From: an uncultured beta proteobacterium
Lineage (GTDB): Bacteria; Pseudomonadota; Gammaproteobacteria; Burkholderiales; Burkholderiaceae_C
NCBI GenBank assembly: GCA_903838565.1
Contig: CAILZB010000027.1
Span: 1-64,000 of the forward strand
Reading direction: 5' to 3'
DNA length: 64,000 nucleotides
Positions within the stretch are counted from its first letter, which is position 1; each line of letters begins with the position of its first letter. Positions 7,841 to 18,251 of the stretch are shown here, piece after piece. Both the position numbers and the translations under genes were made by a program. The notes beneath the pieces were generated by a model. That model was not told where the DNA came from. It saw only the letters and a list, made by a program, of their open reading frames with translations, and ran no database searches.

Positions 7841-8233
7841 ATGTCGCCTCGCTTTTGTTTGTTTGCTCTGACCCTGCTGCTGGCAGGCTGTGACAGCGGC
7901 TTGATCCCCGGGCTGGGCACGGATCCGCGCGCTGTGGCAAAGGAGGCGGACAGCAAGGCCATCGGTGGTGCGTGCCGCTACGGTCTGCGCAGCATTGAAG
8001 ACTGCTACACGCTCAACCCCAAGGCGACCAAGTCGCACGTCTTCACGGGCTGGAAAGAGATGGACCAGTACATGCGTGAGAACAAGATCGAAGGCGCTGC
8101 GTCCACGGTTTCGGGACAGGAGGAAGCGGCGGCACCCGCGCCACCGGCCGACAAGGCCTCAGCGCCCAAGACCGACGCCAAGCCCAAGGCAAAATCCGAG
8201 GCCAAGACCGAGGCCGCGCCAGTGGCGCATTGA
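7841..8233 (+). CDS. hypothetical lipoprotein with Ala/Lys/Pro-rich tail
   Basis: A 130-residue protein with a lipoprotein signal peptide and lipobox LLAGC (Cys17), so probably membrane anchored on the outer side of the inner membrane. Residues 35-85 form a compact region with two Cys (GACRYG and EDCYTL) that could form a disulfide. The last 45 residues are low complexity (repeats of Ala, Pro, Lys). I do not recognise a functional family. It ends one base before the convergent rlmD. Confidence 0.65.
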   Translation: MSPRFCLFALTLLLAGCDSGLIPGLGTDPRAVAKEADSKAIGGACRYGLRSIEDCYTLNPKATKSHVFTGWKEMDQYMRENKIEGAASTVSGQEEAAAPAPPADKASAPKTDAKPKAKSEAKTEAAPVAH

Positions 8234-8234
8234 G

Positions 8235-9653
8235 TCAGGCCAGGTCGAACACGGCGATGCTTTCGACGTGGGCGGTGTGCGGGAACATGTTCACCACGCC
8301 GGCAAAACTGCAACGATAGCCTGCCACATTCACCAGCAGGCCCGCGTCCCGCGCCAGCGTCGCCGGATTGCAGCTGACGTAGACGATGCGCTGCGGCGGT
8401 GTCCATGCACCGGGCGGCTGGGCGCACAGATCGGCCAGAGCCTGGAACAGTGCAAAGGCGCCCTCGCGCGGCGGATCGACCAGCCACTTTTGCGCGCTGC
8501 CGTCCTGCTGCAGCATCTCGGGCGTCATCTCAAACAGATCCCTGGCGACAAAGCTCGTCCTGCACAGTGGCGCCAGGCGCGCCCGGCCAGACTGATTCTT
8601 CTCGAAGTTCTCCTGTGATCGCTGCACCAGGGCGGCACTGCCTTCGATGCCCAGCACCTCGCCAGCCTGCGTCGCCAGGGGCAGTGTGAAATTGCCCAGA
8701 CCGCAGAACCAGTCGATGACGCGCTCTTGCGGCTTGGCGTCAAGCAGGCGCAAAGCGCGCCCCACCAGCACGCGGTTGATGTGCGGGTTCACCTGGGTGA
8801 AGTCGGTGGGCTTGAAGGGCATGGTGATGCCGAATTCAGGCAGCGCGTACGACAGCTCCGGCTGGGCCTGTCCCGCATCCGTCGTCGGATCCAGCAGACA
8901 CACAGTCTCGGGGCCCTTGGACTGCAGCCACCACTGCACGCTGGCATGTTCGGCGGCAAAGGCGCGCAGCTTCTCCTTGTCGCCGGAGCTCAAGGGTTCC
9001 AGGTGGCGCAGCACCATCGCCGTCACCGAGTCACCACAGGCCAGCTCGATCTGCGGGCAGGTCTCGCGCGCATCCATGGCGCCTATCAGTGCGCGCAGCG
9101 GCAGCAACAGCGCGCTCACAAGAGGCGGCAACACCTTGCACGAGCGCATGTCGGCCACATAGGCGCTCTTGCGCTCGTGAAAACCGATCAGCACTTCGCC
9201 CTTCTTGCGCACGAAGCGCACCGAGAGCCGCGCCCGGTAGCGGTAGCCCCAGGCCGGCCCTTCGATCGGGCGCAGCAGGGTTTCTGGCCTGACCTTGCCC
9301 AGATGCCACAGGTTGTCCTCCAGAACCCGCTGCTTGACCGCCACCTGCGCTGCCACATGCAGATGCTGCATCTTGCAGCCGCCACAGGCGCCGGTGTGCA
9401 GACCGAAGTGCGGGCAACCGGGCTGTACGCGCTGCGAGGACTCGCGGTGGATCGCGGTCACCACGCCTTTTTCGAAGCTGTTTTTCTTGCGGTGGATAGT
9501 GGCGCTGACCAGCTCGAACGGCAGCGCTCCTTCAACGAACACCACCTTGCCATCCGGCAGATGGGCGATGCCCTGCGCTTCGATGTCCAGCGATTCGATG
9601 CGCAGTTGTCCCAGGGGAAGGTGCTCAGCTGTCTCTTTTGCTTCTTCAGTCAT
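8235..9653 (-). CDS. rlmD: 23S rRNA (uracil(1939)-C5)-methyltransferase
   Basis: A 472-residue RumA-type enzyme that methylates U1939 of 23S rRNA using SAM. It has an N-terminal TRAM domain, Fe-S Cys residues in GCPHFG and ACGGCKMQ, the SAM motif [14 protein letters not shown] and the catalytic Cys in [12 protein letters not shown]. The Fe-S loop carries a few extra residues (LHTGA) relative to the simple CPHFGxCGGC pattern. The gene follows the exonuclease on the same strand, 12 bp apart, and so belongs to the surE-pcm-nlpD-exonuclease run. Confidence 0.9.
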   Translation of the reverse strand: MTEEAKETAEHLPLGQLRIESLDIEAQGIAHLPDGKVVFVEGALPFELVSATIHRKKNSFEKGVVTAIHRESSQRVQPGCPHFGLHTGACGGCKMQHLHVAAQVAVKQRVLEDNLWHLGKVRPETLLRPIEGPAWGYRYRARLSVRFVRKKGEVLIGFHERKSAYVADMRSCKVLPPLVSALLLPLRALIGAMDARETCPQIELACGDSVTAMVLRHLEPLSSGDKEKLRAFAAEHASVQWWLQSKGPETVCLLDPTTDAGQAQPELSYALPEFGITMPFKPTDFTQVNPHINRVLVGRALRLLDAKPQERVIDWFCGLGNFTLPLATQAGEVLGIEGSAALVQRSQENFEKNQSGRARLAPLCRTSFVARDLFEMTPEMLQQDGSAQKWLVDPPREGAFALFQALADLCAQPPGAWTPPQRIVYVSCNPATLARDAGLLVNVAGYRCSFAGVVNMFPHTAHVESIAVFDLA

Positions 9654-9665
9654 GCAGGGATTGTC

Positions 9666-10451
9666 TCAGGTCCACGCCTGCAAATATTCCTGCCAATGGG
9701 TTTGCTCAGGCGAGAGGTCTGCCAGCGTTCCCTTGACGAGCGCGATCTCCTGCTCGTACTCCATCTCGGTCAGCCCGCCGCGCATTTTCTGGAAGCGGCA
9801 ATACATCAGGTAGGTGTTCATCACGTCGGTTTCGCAGTAGCGCCGGATGTCGTCGAGCTTGCCGTCGAGGTAGGCCGGATAGACCGCGGAGCCGTCCATG
9901 CCGAGTTTCCCGGGAAAGCCGCAGAGTTTGGCCATGGCGTCCAGCGGCGCGTTGTTCTTGGGCTGGAACATCGCGAGCAGGTCCATCAGGTCCAGATGGC
10001 GCATGTGGTAGCGGCTGATGTAGTTGTTCCACTTGAACTCGCGGTCGTCCTCGCCCATGTCCCAGTATTTGTCCGCGACCACGCCGTGCTTGAGGCCGCG
10101 GTAGTGCAGCACCGGCAGATCGAAACCGCCGCCGTTCCAGCTCACGAGCTGCGGCACATGCTTCTCCAGCGTGTTGAAGAAGGTCTGGATGATGCGGCCT
10201 TCTGAGGCTCCGTCCTTGTCCACAAAGGAGTGGATGCGCAGACCCTCGGCATTGCGAAACACCGCGCTGATGACGAGCACGCGCTGCAGGTGCAGCGGCA
10301 TGAAGTCGCTTTTTCCGTCGGCCTTGCGTTCCTGCACCCAGGCGTCGTACACCTGGGCGTCGCTGTCGCCGGGGGCGGCGCCGCGCAGCGTGCGCAGACC
10401 GGCAATATCCGGAATGGACTCGATGTCGAAAACCAGTACCGGCCAGCTCAT
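9666..10451 (-). CDS. predicted 3'-5' exonuclease, PolB-like DEDDy family
   Basis: A 261-residue protein with the three exonuclease motifs: VFDIESIPD (motif I, DxE), SWNGGGFDLPVL (motif II) and YCETDVMNTY (motif III with Tyr, DEDDy type). It matches the stand-alone family of predicted PolB-type 3'-5' exonucleases. The in vivo substrate is not known. It sits 3 bp after nlpD and 12 bp before rlmD, in the position where rpoS lies in many proteobacteria. Confidence 0.82.
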   Translation of the reverse strand: MSWPVLVFDIESIPDIAGLRTLRGAAPGDSDAQVYDAWVQERKADGKSDFMPLHLQRVLVISAVFRNAEGLRIHSFVDKDGASEGRIIQTFFNTLEKHVPQLVSWNGGGFDLPVLHYRGLKHGVVADKYWDMGEDDREFKWNNYISRYHMRHLDLMDLLAMFQPKNNAPLDAMAKLCGFPGKLGMDGSAVYPAYLDGKLDDIRRYCETDVMNTYLMYCRFQKMRGGLTEMEYEQEIALVKGTLADLSPEQTHWQEYLQAWT

Positions 10452-10454
10452 GAC

Positions 10455-11321
10455 TCAGCGCGCCGGCAGGTACTTGGCGGGATCCACCGGCTTGCCCTGC
10501 CGGCGGATCTCGAAATGCAGCTTGACCCGGTCTGCATCGCTGCTTCCCATCTCTGCGATCTTCTGCCCCTTGTGCACGCTCTGGTCTTCCTTCACCAACA
10601 GCGTCTGGTTGTGCGCGTAGGCACTGAGGTAGGTGTTGTTGTGCTTCAGGATGATGAGGTTGCCATAGCCGCGCAAGCCCGCGCCGGCGTAGACCACGCG
10701 CCCGTCCATTGCGGCCAGCACCGGGTCACCGAGCTTGCCGCCCAGGTCCAGGCCCTTGTTGTTGACCTCGTCAAAGCCACGCAGCAGTCCACCGCTGCCG
10801 GGCCAAAGCCACACCAGTTCCTCGTCGCCCGAGGTGGACACCGTCGCTGCGGCGGAAGCCGGGGGGCTGGCGGGGTGCGCGAGGGCCGGGGCCGCGCCGG
10901 CAGGCACAGGGGCCACGCTGGTGCTCGCCACGGGGCGCGTCACCACGCCCGACTCGGATGCGGAACTGCTCGCCGGCGCGACGACCACCTGCAGTACCTG
11001 ACCGACTTCAAGTTGATTAGGATTTTCCAGCTTGTTCCAGCGCGCGATGTCGCGCCAGTTCTGGCCGCTGTCCAGACCGATGCGGATCAGCGTGTCGCCG
11101 GGCTTGACCGTGTAGTAGCCGGGCTTGCCGGCGTTTTCTGCGCCTGGCATGAGCTTGATGGCCGCCGGAGCCTCGACGGCAGCCGGTGCCGGTTTGCTGC
11201 TGCCCTTGCCGCGGTCTTCCACGGGCGCCTGATTCAGCGGATATTTCGAGGCACACCCCGCAAGCACCGCCGCCAACAGCAACGCCCCCAACACACCCAT
11301 CGATCCGCGTACCACTGTCAT
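10455..11321 (-). CDS. nlpD: NlpD-like LysM/M23 lipoprotein, amidase activator
   Basis: A 288-residue lipoprotein (lipobox LAGC) with a LysM domain at about 70-115 (YYTVKPGDTLIRIG) and a C-terminal LytM/M23 domain at about 185-285. The LytM domain starts NKGLDLGG, lacking the usual catalytic His, as in E. coli NlpD, so it should act as an activator of a septal amidase rather than as a peptidase. The linker is rich in Ala, Ser and Pro. It follows pcm closely, as in the surE-pcm-nlpD arrangement of many proteobacteria. Confidence 0.88.
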   Translation of the reverse strand: MTVVRGSMGVLGALLLAAVLAGCASKYPLNQAPVEDRGKGSSKPAPAAVEAPAAIKLMPGAENAGKPGYYTVKPGDTLIRIGLDSGQNWRDIARWNKLENPNQLEVGQVLQVVVAPASSSASESGVVTRPVASTSVAPVPAGAAPALAHPASPPASAAATVSTSGDEELVWLWPGSGGLLRGFDEVNNKGLDLGGKLGDPVLAAMDGRVVYAGAGLRGYGNLIILKHNNTYLSAYAHNQTLLVKEDQSVHKGQKIAEMGSSDADRVKLHFEIRRQGKPVDPAKYLPAR

Positions 11322-11331
11322 ATTTATTCCT

Positions 11332-12120
11332 TCAAGCCAGACCTGATTTTAGAGGGACAAACTGCACCGGCTCCAGCACGCTGTGCTGGATGCCCTGCGC
11401 GGTCTTGTCGAGAACGACCAGCGCCTGCTTCGCACCGCCTGCCGACATGGGCGCCACGATGCGCCCGCCCACGGCCAATTGATCGATCCAGGCCTGCGGT
11501 ATCGCATCCCCGCCGGCCGCGGCAATGATCGCCGCATAGGGCGCACCTTTGGCAAACCCCACCATTCCGTCGCCAAACAGCAGGTGCACATTGGGCAGGC
11601 GCAGCACGCGCAGGTTGTCACGGGCCCGCTCGTGCAGGCCGCGGATGCGCTCGATGCTGTAGACCTCGCCCGCCAGGTGGCTCAGCACCGCCGCCTGGTA
11701 GCCGCATCCGGTGCCGATCTCCAGCACGCGCCCGAGCCGCCCTGGGGCGGCCTGGCGCAGCAACTCCAGCATGCGCGCCACCACGTTGGGCTTGGAGATG
11801 GTCTGCCCAAAGCCGATGGGCAGACTGGTGTCCTCATAGGCCTGGTTCACCAGGGCCGTGTCGACAAAGCGATGGCGCTCGACCGCTGCCATCGCCGCCA
11901 TCACCTGCGGGTCGGACACGCCCTGGGCCACCAGTTTTTGCAGCATGCGCGAGCGCAAGGCCGGCGAATCCAGACCCAGGCCTTGCGGCTGCGCTACCGC
12001 TGCCACGGCACCGGGCCGGGAAGCCACAGGAGATGGCGCCGGGCCAGCCATCGGTTTGGCAGCGTTGGCCCGATTCCGTGCCTCGGGTAACTGTGCGGGA
12101 AAACGCGGACGCTGCTGCAT
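11332..12120 (-). CDS. pcm: protein-L-isoaspartate O-methyltransferase
   Basis: A 262-residue SAM-dependent methyltransferase that repairs isoaspartyl residues in damaged proteins. It has the family motif around Gln (PIGFGQTISKPNVVARM) and the SAM-binding motif VLEIGTGCGYQAAVLS. The first roughly 55 residues are a Pro/Ala-rich extension not present in the 208-residue E. coli enzyme. The ATG overlaps the surE stop by one base (TGATG), which indicates translational coupling. Confidence 0.9.
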   Translation of the reverse strand: MQQRPRFPAQLPEARNRANAAKPMAGPAPSPVASRPGAVAAVAQPQGLGLDSPALRSRMLQKLVAQGVSDPQVMAAMAAVERHRFVDTALVNQAYEDTSLPIGFGQTISKPNVVARMLELLRQAAPGRLGRVLEIGTGCGYQAAVLSHLAGEVYSIERIRGLHERARDNLRVLRLPNVHLLFGDGMVGFAKGAPYAAIIAAAGGDAIPQAWIDQLAVGGRIVAPMSAGGAKQALVVLDKTAQGIQHSVLEPVQFVPLKSGLA

Positions 12121-12887
12121 CACGCCACTTTTGCCGCCGTCTGTGCCCAGTAGCGCAGGCTGTCATGGTCGGTCAGATCGACCTGGAGCGGCGTGATCGA
12201 AACGTGGCCTTGGGCCGTGGCAAAGAAATCCGTGCCTTCGGCTTCGTCCTTGGCCGCACCGGCGCTGCCGATCCAGTACATGGTCTCACCGCGCGGATCG
12301 ACCTGCGTGATCACCTGCTCGGCCGAGTGGCGCCGCCCCAGTCGGCAGATCTTCATCGGCTTGAGTTGCTCCATCGGCAGGTTGGGAATATTCACGTTCA
12401 GTAGCCATGGGGCAGCCTGGGAGGAAGCATTCAGCGCGTGCTGCGCGGCCAGGTGCACCACCAGATCGCGCGCGGTCTGCGCGGCGGCCTCCAGGTTGCC
12501 CCAGCCCCGCTCCACCTGGGATAAAGCGATGGACGGTATGCCGAACAGATAGCCTTCCATGGCCGCACCGACCGTGCCCGAATAGATGGTGTCGTCGCCC
12601 ATGTTGGCGCCATTGTTGATGCCCGACACCACCAGATCCGGGCGGTAGCCGAGCAGTCCTGTGAGCGCGATATGCACGCAGTCTGCCGGCGTGCCGTTGA
12701 TGAAGCGAAAGCCATTGCTGGCGCGGTGCACATACAGCGGAGTGCTCAAGGTCAGCGCGTTCGATTTGGCGCTGTTGTTGTGCTCGGGCGCCACCACCTC
12801 GACCTCGCCCAGGGTTTTGAGCGCCTCGTACAGGGCGACCAGACCCTGGGCGCGGAAGCCGTCGTCGTTGGAGAGAAGAATTTTCAT
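12120..12887 (-). CDS. surE: 5'-nucleotidase SurE
   Basis: A 255-residue metal-dependent nucleotidase/polyphosphatase that removes phosphate from nucleoside monophosphates. The metal-binding start [11 protein letters not shown] is intact, as are [18 protein letters not shown] and the C-terminal swapped hairpin region. The ATG at 12887 is the family start. It is the first gene of a minus-strand run (surE, pcm, nlpD, exonuclease, rlmD) and is divergent from the quinone oxidoreductase. Confidence 0.93.
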   Translation of the reverse strand: MKILLSNDDGFRAQGLVALYEALKTLGEVEVVAPEHNNSAKSNALTLSTPLYVHRASNGFRFINGTPADCVHIALTGLLGYRPDLVVSGINNGANMGDDTIYSGTVGAAMEGYLFGIPSIALSQVERGWGNLEAAAQTARDLVVHLAAQHALNASSQAAPWLLNVNIPNLPMEQLKPMKICRLGRRHSAEQVITQVDPRGETMYWIGSAGAAKDEAEGTDFFATAQGHVSITPLQVDLTDHDSLRYWAQTAAKVA

Positions 12888-13029
12888 AGGCGGCCCACTC
12901 TCATGCCACGGCTGCAAAGCACGCCGCGTCATGAAGCTGAGTTTTTTTACGTTAGAGTGCGATGCATTGTAGGGTGGTCGCTCTCGAAAGCGCCACACCG
13001 ACCGACATCAACCATTCAAAGGATTTTCC

Positions 13030-14007
13030 ATGCATGCCTGGATTTGCCAAGACCCCGTGGGCGTCGACGCCCTGAGTTGGGCGGAACTGCCGCAGCCCGA
13101 ACCCAAACCAGGCGAGGTGCTGATCGCCATCAAGGCGGCGAGCCTGAATTTTCCCGACCTGCTGATCGTGCAGAACAAGTACCAGATCAAGCCGCCGCTG
13201 CCCTTTGTTCCGGGCGCCGAATACGCGGGCGTGGTGCAGGCCGTCGGCGAGGGCGTGACGCAATTGCGCGTGGGGCAGAACGTGGCCTGCCTGTCGGGCA
13301 CCGGGGGCTTTGCCACGCATGTGGCAGCGCCCGCGGCCCTGTGTCTGCCATTGCCGCAAGGCTTCAGCCACACCGACGCTGCGGCCTTCATCATGACCTA
13401 CGCCACCTCGCACCATGCGCTGGTCGATCGTGCGCAGCTCAAACCCGGTGAAACCGTGCTGGTGCTGGGGGCTGCGGGTGGCGTGGGAACGGCCGCCATC
13501 CAGATCGCCAAGGCCTTGGGCGCCAGGGTCATTGCCGCTGCCTCCAGCGACGAGAAGTGCGCGCTGTGCCAAACACTGGGGGCCGATGCGACCATCAACT
13601 ACCAGAGCCAGAATCTGCGCGAGGCGCTCAAGGCGCTGACCGGCGGCAAGGGCGTAGATGTGGTCTACGACCCGGTCGGCGGCGAGTGGGCCGAGCCCGC
13701 CTTGCGCTCGATTGCCTGGCGCGGGCGCTACCTGGTGGTGGGCTTCGCTGCCGGACCGATACCCGCCCTGCCCTGGAACCTTCTGCTGCTCAAGGGCGCG
13801 TCGCTTGTGGGGGTGTTCTGGGGTGAATTTGCCAAGCGTGAGCCTCAGGCCAACGCCGCCATGATGATGCAGCTCGCCCAGTGGTATGCGCAGGGGAAGA
13901 TCAAACCGGTGATCGATCAGACCCTGCCCATGAGCGAATTGAAGAAAGCCTTTGCCATCATGGGATCGCGCTCGGTCAAGGGCAAACTGGTGCTGCTCAA
14001 CGCTTGA
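13030..14007 (+). CDS. NADPH:quinone oxidoreductase family protein
   Basis: A 325-residue zinc-free medium-chain dehydrogenase/reductase. The N-terminal catalytic domain includes SLNFPDLLIVQNKYQ and PFVPGAEYAG. A Rossmann domain carries GAAGGVGTAAIQIAKALGA. The zinc ligands of alcohol dehydrogenases are absent. Relatives reduce quinones or enoyl compounds with NADPH; the real substrate cannot be told from sequence. It is a single gene, divergent from surE and convergent with ftsH. Confidence 0.85.
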   Translation: MHAWICQDPVGVDALSWAELPQPEPKPGEVLIAIKAASLNFPDLLIVQNKYQIKPPLPFVPGAEYAGVVQAVGEGVTQLRVGQNVACLSGTGGFATHVAAPAALCLPLPQGFSHTDAAAFIMTYATSHHALVDRAQLKPGETVLVLGAAGGVGTAAIQIAKALGARVIAAASSDEKCALCQTLGADATINYQSQNLREALKALTGGKGVDVVYDPVGGEWAEPALRSIAWRGRYLVVGFAAGPIPALPWNLLLLKGASLVGVFWGEFAKREPQANAAMMMQLAQWYAQGKIKPVIDQTLPMSELKKAFAIMGSRSVKGKLVLLNA

Positions 14008-14011
14008 ACGG

Positions 14012-14040
14012 TTGGGGACAAACAGGTCCCGCAAAGTCTC
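14012..14040. repeat. short copy of a dispersed GGGACA element
   Basis: TTGGGGACA, a short middle and GGTCCCGCAAAGTCTC match the two ends of the longer element at 54633-54688. Both copies lie between the stop codon of a rightward gene and a convergent leftward gene. Confidence 0.5.
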
Positions 14041-14042
14041 CA

Positions 14043-14072
14043 TAAAAATGGCGCCACGAGGGCGCCATTCTT
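14043..14072 (-). terminator. rho-independent terminator after ftsH
   Basis: ATGGCGCC (14048-14055) pairs with GGCGCCAT (14061-14068) around a 5-nt loop. On the minus strand the stem is followed by TTTTAT, so it should end the ftsH transcript. It may also act weakly on rightward transcripts. Confidence 0.75.
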
Positions 14073-14086
14073 CAGCTGGGGCGGTA

Positions 14087-16006
14087 TCAGACCGCGGTGT
14101 GCGCAGGCTCTGCCGTCACCGCGGGGGCGCCACCGCTGCCAGGGCCGCCAGCGGGCGGCGGCGTGCGCGGCGTCCAGTCCTTGGGTGGGCGCGGCGCCTT
14201 GCCGGCCATGATGTCGTCGATCTGGTCCGAATCGATGGTTTCCCACTCGAGCAGCGCCTTGGCCATGGCGTGCATCTTGTCTTCGTTTTCCTCGATGAGC
14301 TTGCGCGCCAGTGCGTACTGCTGGTCGATGATGCGGCGCACCTCGGCGTCGACCTTCTGCATCGTCTGCTCGCTCATGTTGGTGGTCTTGGTGACGGAGC
14401 GCCCCAGGAACACCTCGCCCTCGTTGTCTGCATAGACCATCGGGCCCAGCGCGTCAGTCATGCCGTAGCGCATCACCATGTCGCGCGCGATGTGGGTGGC
14501 GCGCTCGAAGTCGTTGCTCGCGCCGGTGGTCATCTGCTTCATGAAGACCTCTTCGGCGATGCGGCCGCCAAACAGCATGCTGATCTGGCTCAGCATGTAT
14601 TCGCTGTCGTAGCTGTAGCGGTCCTTCTCGGGCATGCTCATGGTCACGCCCAGGGCGCGACCGCGCGGGATCACCGTAACCTTGTGCACCGGATCGCACT
14701 TGGGCAAGAGCTTGCCCAGCAGCGCGTGGCCCGACTCATGGTACGCCGTGTTGCGCCGCTCTTCCTCGGGCATCACCATGCTCTTGCGCTCAGGGCCCAT
14801 CAGGATCTTGTCCTTGGCCTTCTCGAAGTCCTGCATCTCCACCACGCGGGCGTTGCGTCGTGCCGCCATGAGCGCGGCTTCGTTGCACAGGTTGGCCAGG
14901 TCGGCACCGCTCATGCCGGGCGTGCCGCGCGCGATGATGCTGGGGTTCACATCCTGACCAGAGGGAATCTTGCGCATGTGCACGTTCAGGATCTGTTCGC
15001 GCCCGCGGATGTCGGGAAGCGTCACATAGACCTGGCGGTCAAAGCGGCCCGGGCGCAGCAACGCCGCGTCCAGGATGTCGGGGCGGTTCGTGGCGGCGAC
15101 CACAATCACGCCCACATTGGTCTCGAAGCCGTCCATCTCTACGAGCATCTGGTTCAGCGTCTGTTCGCGCTCGTCGTTGCCGCCGCCCAAGCCGGCACCG
15201 CGCTGGCGCCCCACGGCGTCGATTTCATCGATAAAGATGATGCAGGGTGCGTTCTTCTTGGCGTTGTCGAACATGTCGCGCACGCGGGATGCGCCCACGC
15301 CGACGAACATTTCCACAAAATCAGAGCCAGAGATGGCAAAGAAAGGGACCTTGGCCTCGCCGGCGATCGACTTGGCGAGCAAGGTCTTGCCGGTGCCGGG
15401 AGGGCCGACCAGCAGCAGGCCGCGGGGAATGCGACCGCCGAGCTTCTGGAATTTTTGCGGGTCTTTCAGGAAGTCCACGACTTCCTTGACCTCTTCCTTG
15501 GCTTCGTCGCAACCGGCGACGTCGGCAAAGGTCACGGTGTTCGCAGACTCGTCCAGCAGGCGCGCCTTGCTCTTGCCAAAGCTGAAAGCGCCGCCCTTGC
15601 CGCCGCCCTGCATCTGGCGCATGAAATAGACCCACACGCCGATCAGCAGCAACATCGGGCCCCAGCTCACCAGCAACGTCATCAACAGCGAACCCTCTTC
15701 GCGCTGCTTCACATCGAACTTCACACCGTTGGCGCGAAGATCACCCACCAAGCCGCGGTCCAGATAGGTGGCGGTGGTGCGCAGCTTGCGGTCGTCATTG
15801 GTCACGGCCTGGATTTCGGTTCCGCCAGGGCCTTCCTGAATCGTCACGGACTTGACGTGCTTGGCGACGACCTCATCCAGAAACTCGGAATAGCCGATGC
15901 TGCTGTTGCCAGCGGCCGAGCGCGGCTCAAACTGTTTGAAGACAGTGAACAGCACCATGGCGATAACCAGCCAGACGGCGATTTTTGAGAACCACTGATT
16001 GTTCAA
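14087..16006 (-). CDS. ftsH: ATP-dependent zinc metalloprotease FtsH
   Basis: A 639-residue inner-membrane AAA+ protease that degrades membrane proteins and short-lived regulators. It has an N-terminal membrane segment, a periplasmic loop to about residue 100, a second membrane segment, Walker [13 protein letters not shown], Walker B and the second region of homology, then the zinc motif HESGH in the protease domain. The tail is Pro/Ala/Gly rich. The upstream neighbour rlmE on the same strand is the usual partner. Confidence 0.97.
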   Translation of the reverse strand: MNNQWFSKIAVWLVIAMVLFTVFKQFEPRSAAGNSSIGYSEFLDEVVAKHVKSVTIQEGPGGTEIQAVTNDDRKLRTTATYLDRGLVGDLRANGVKFDVKQREEGSLLMTLLVSWGPMLLLIGVWVYFMRQMQGGGKGGAFSFGKSKARLLDESANTVTFADVAGCDEAKEEVKEVVDFLKDPQKFQKLGGRIPRGLLLVGPPGTGKTLLAKSIAGEAKVPFFAISGSDFVEMFVGVGASRVRDMFDNAKKNAPCIIFIDEIDAVGRQRGAGLGGGNDEREQTLNQMLVEMDGFETNVGVIVVAATNRPDILDAALLRPGRFDRQVYVTLPDIRGREQILNVHMRKIPSGQDVNPSIIARGTPGMSGADLANLCNEAALMAARRNARVVEMQDFEKAKDKILMGPERKSMVMPEEERRNTAYHESGHALLGKLLPKCDPVHKVTVIPRGRALGVTMSMPEKDRYSYDSEYMLSQISMLFGGRIAEEVFMKQMTTGASNDFERATHIARDMVMRYGMTDALGPMVYADNEGEVFLGRSVTKTTNMSEQTMQKVDAEVRRIIDQQYALARKLIEENEDKMHAMAKALLEWETIDSDQIDDIMAGKAPRPPKDWTPRTPPPAGGPGSGGAPAVTAEPAHTAV

Positions 16007-16114
16007 GCGAGACTCCAGTTGGAAAGGGCTTTAAATAACATGCTTTAACTGCGCCTGATTCTAGGCGTTTCAAGGCCGGGAAACATCCGGTTTCACGCCA
16101 TCGACACGAGGGCG

Positions 16115-16804
16115 TCAGGGTTTTGTGGCGCTTTGACTGTCCTTGGACAGCGCCTTGAGTCCGATACCGACGAGAAAGGTCTCGGACGAATTGGAGCGCG
16201 AGGCCTTGGGTTTGATCGGTTTGACGACCTTGAAGGTGTCCTTGAACAGCTTGGCCAACTGGCTGTAACCGCTGCCGTGGAAGACTTTGACAATCAGGGC
16301 ACCGTCGGGCTTCATGTGCGTCAGGCAAAACTCCAGCGCCAGTTCCACCAGATGCGCGATGCGCGCCGCGTCGGCGGACTCGATGCCCGACAAATTGGGC
16401 GCCATGTCCGACACCACGTGGTCCGCGAGCCGGCCCTTCATCTCCAGCGCGAGGCGCTCGAGCACGTCGGGTTCGCGGAAATCGCCCTGCAGAAAGACGA
16501 CACCCTCGATCGACTCCATCGGCAGGATATCGAGCGCGATGATGCTGCCGTTGAGCTCGCCCGCGGCTGCGCCCGCAGGCGAGAGCTTGCGCCGCACGTA
16601 CTGGCTCCAGGCACCCGGCGTCGACCCCAGGTCCACGATCAGCTGCCCGGGCTTGATCAGCCCCAGCGTCTCGTCGATTTCCTTGAGCTTGTAGGCCGCA
16701 CGGGCACGGTAGCCCTCTTTTTTGGCCTGCTTGACATACGGATCATTGATGTGATCATTGAGCCAGGCTCGATTGACTTTGGTACTTTTTCTTTTGACGC
16801 TCAT
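16115..16804 (-). CDS. rlmE: 23S rRNA (uridine(2552)-2'-O)-methyltransferase
   Basis: A 229-residue FtsJ/RrmJ-type enzyme that 2'-O-methylates U2552 of 23S rRNA. The SAM motif is [17 protein letters not shown]. The catalytic Lys-Asp-Lys-Glu set fits AAYKLKEI, the Asp of VVSDMAPN, and IVKVFHG. The N-terminus is basic. It precedes ftsH and is divergent from yhbY, whose start is 20 bp away, so the two share a very short promoter region. Confidence 0.95.
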   Translation of the reverse strand: MSVKRKSTKVNRAWLNDHINDPYVKQAKKEGYRARAAYKLKEIDETLGLIKPGQLIVDLGSTPGAWSQYVRRKLSPAGAAAGELNGSIIALDILPMESIEGVVFLQGDFREPDVLERLALEMKGRLADHVVSDMAPNLSGIESADAARIAHLVELALEFCLTHMKPDGALIVKVFHGSGYSQLAKLFKDTFKVVKPIKPKASRSNSSETFLVGIGLKALSKDSQSATKP

Positions 16805-16824
16805 ACAACCTCGATAATACGACC

Positions 16825-17307
16825 ATGTCTCAAATACAACTTACCCCCGCCCAGCGCAAGGTTCATCGCGCCGAAGCCCATCACCTTGACCCCGTCGTCA
16901 TGGTCGGTGGTGATGGTCTCACACCCGCCGTCATGAAGGAGGCCGACGCCAGCCTGAATGCCCACGGTCTGATCAAGATCCGCGTCTTCAGCGACGACCG
17001 TGTCGCGCGCGAAGCCATGTTCCAGACCCTCGCCGACACACTCAATGCGGCGCCGATCCAGCACATCGGCAAACTGCTGGTACTGTGGCGCCCCAAGCCC
17101 GAACTCACCAAGGAGCGCGCCGAAGACGAGGACCGCAAGGCCGGTCCGCGCGACGTCAAGGTGCTGAAGTACTCCAAACGCGGCGGCCAGCGCCCCGAAG
17201 TCAAGACGCTGCGCGTGCTGGGCAACCAGCGCCTCTCGCCCGGCGGCCAGGTGAAACGAGCGAAGAAGCCGCGGCTGATATCGGCCAAGAAACGCAGTCA
17301 AACCTGA
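16825..17307 (+). CDS. yhbY: CRM-domain RNA-binding protein, YhbY family
   Basis: A 160-residue protein. The first 95 residues form a YhbY/CRM domain ([20 protein letters not shown] and [17 protein letters not shown]) associated with pre-50S ribosomal particles in E. coli. The remaining 65 residues form a very basic tail (Lys/Arg/Pro/Gly rich) that the 97-residue E. coli protein lacks and that probably adds RNA affinity. It is divergent from rlmE. Confidence 0.9.
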   Translation: MSQIQLTPAQRKVHRAEAHHLDPVVMVGGDGLTPAVMKEADASLNAHGLIKIRVFSDDRVAREAMFQTLADTLNAAPIQHIGKLLVLWRPKPELTKERAEDEDRKAGPRDVKVLKYSKRGGQRPEVKTLRVLGNQRLSPGGQVKRAKKPRLISAKKRSQT

Positions 17308-17751
17308 TCAAGAATCGATTGCCTGCCACAGCGTCGTTGTGGCAAAGAGCCACTGCAAGGCGAAAAAACCGGTTCCCAGCCCATGCCACAGCGCCAGATT
17401 CTCCCTGGCGACGATGTGTGGCGTCACGGCAAATTCCAGCAGCAAGGCCAGCAGCGTGCCCGCCAGGACCCAGGTCGTGGCGACTCGCCCAGCACCTTGC
17501 ACAGGGCTCGCGCTCAGCATCAGCAGCAGCACGCCACAGGCGGTGCTGACCCAGGTTTGCGCACTGAACAGTCTGGCGGCCATGTTGCCGGCCATTGCGG
17601 GTGTGGGCAGGTGGGCAAACAGCATGGGAACCACGAGCGCACCCAGCATCGTCAAGCTGCCCCACCAGAGCGCCGCGGCAAATACGGCCAAGCGAACGCG
17701 CACGCCGTGCGACAGGCTCGCGACCGTCGACTTTGCCTCGATGATGTTCAA
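17308..17751 (-). CDS. DUF4149 integral membrane protein
   Basis: A 147-residue protein with about four membrane segments (roughly residues 20-45, 60-80, 90-110, 122-142). The conserved start [20 protein letters not shown] fits the DUF4149 family, whose function is unknown. It starts 4 bp inside the end of greA on the same strand, so it is probably translationally coupled to greA. It abuts the stop of the convergent yhbY. Confidence 0.8.
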   Translation of the reverse strand: MNIIEAKSTVASLSHGVRVRLAVFAAALWWGSLTMLGALVVPMLFAHLPTPAMAGNMAARLFSAQTWVSTACGVLLLMLSASPVQGAGRVATTWVLAGTLLALLLEFAVTPHIVARENLALWHGLGTGFFALQWLFATTTLWQAIDS

Positions 17752-18224
17752 ACGTAGCTCACGGCCACGATGTCGTAATGCCTGACGCCACCGGGCGCCT
17801 GCACTTCAGCGGTATCGCCTTCGTGTTTGCCGATCAGCGCGCGGGCGATGGGTGAGCCGATGTTGATCAGGCCCAGCTTCAGGTCGGCTTCGTCTTCGCC
17901 CACGATCTGGTATTTGACCCGGTTACCCGTCGCTTCGTCTTCCAGTTCGACGGTGGAACCAAACACCACCTTGCCCTGGGCGTCGAGCGTGGTGGGGTCG
18001 ATGATGAGCGAGCCCGAGAGCTTGCTTTCGACCTCGGCAATCCGGCCTTCGATGAAACCCTGACGATCCTTGGCGGCGTCGTACTCGGCGTTCTCGCTCA
18101 GATCGCCGTGCGAGCGTGCTTCGGCGATGGCCGCGATCACAGCAGGGCGTTCCACGGTCTTGAGTTTTTGCAGTTCGGCCTTGAGCTTTTCGGCGCCGCG
18201 CAGGGTGATGGGAATAGTGGCCAT
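17748..18224 (-). CDS. greA: transcription elongation factor GreA
   Basis: A 158-residue protein that rescues backtracked RNA polymerase by stimulating transcript cleavage. It has an N-terminal coiled coil with LKAELQKLK and the acidic tip region ([15 protein letters not shown]), then the FKBP-like C-terminal domain ending in the YDIVAVSYV strand. The start at 18224 gives the family N-terminus [10 protein letters not shown]; an upstream start at 18251 would add nine atypical residues. It lies downstream of carB on the same strand, behind a strong hairpin. Confidence 0.95.
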   Translation of the reverse strand: MATIPITLRGAEKLKAELQKLKTVERPAVIAAIAEARSHGDLSENAEYDAAKDRQGFIEGRIAEVESKLSGSLIIDPTTLDAQGKVVFGSTVELEDEATGNRVKYQIVGEDEADLKLGLINIGSPIARALIGKHEGDTAEVQAPGGVRHYDIVAVSYV

Positions 18225-18251
18225 GGTGGTATTGAATAAATGTTCGATCAA

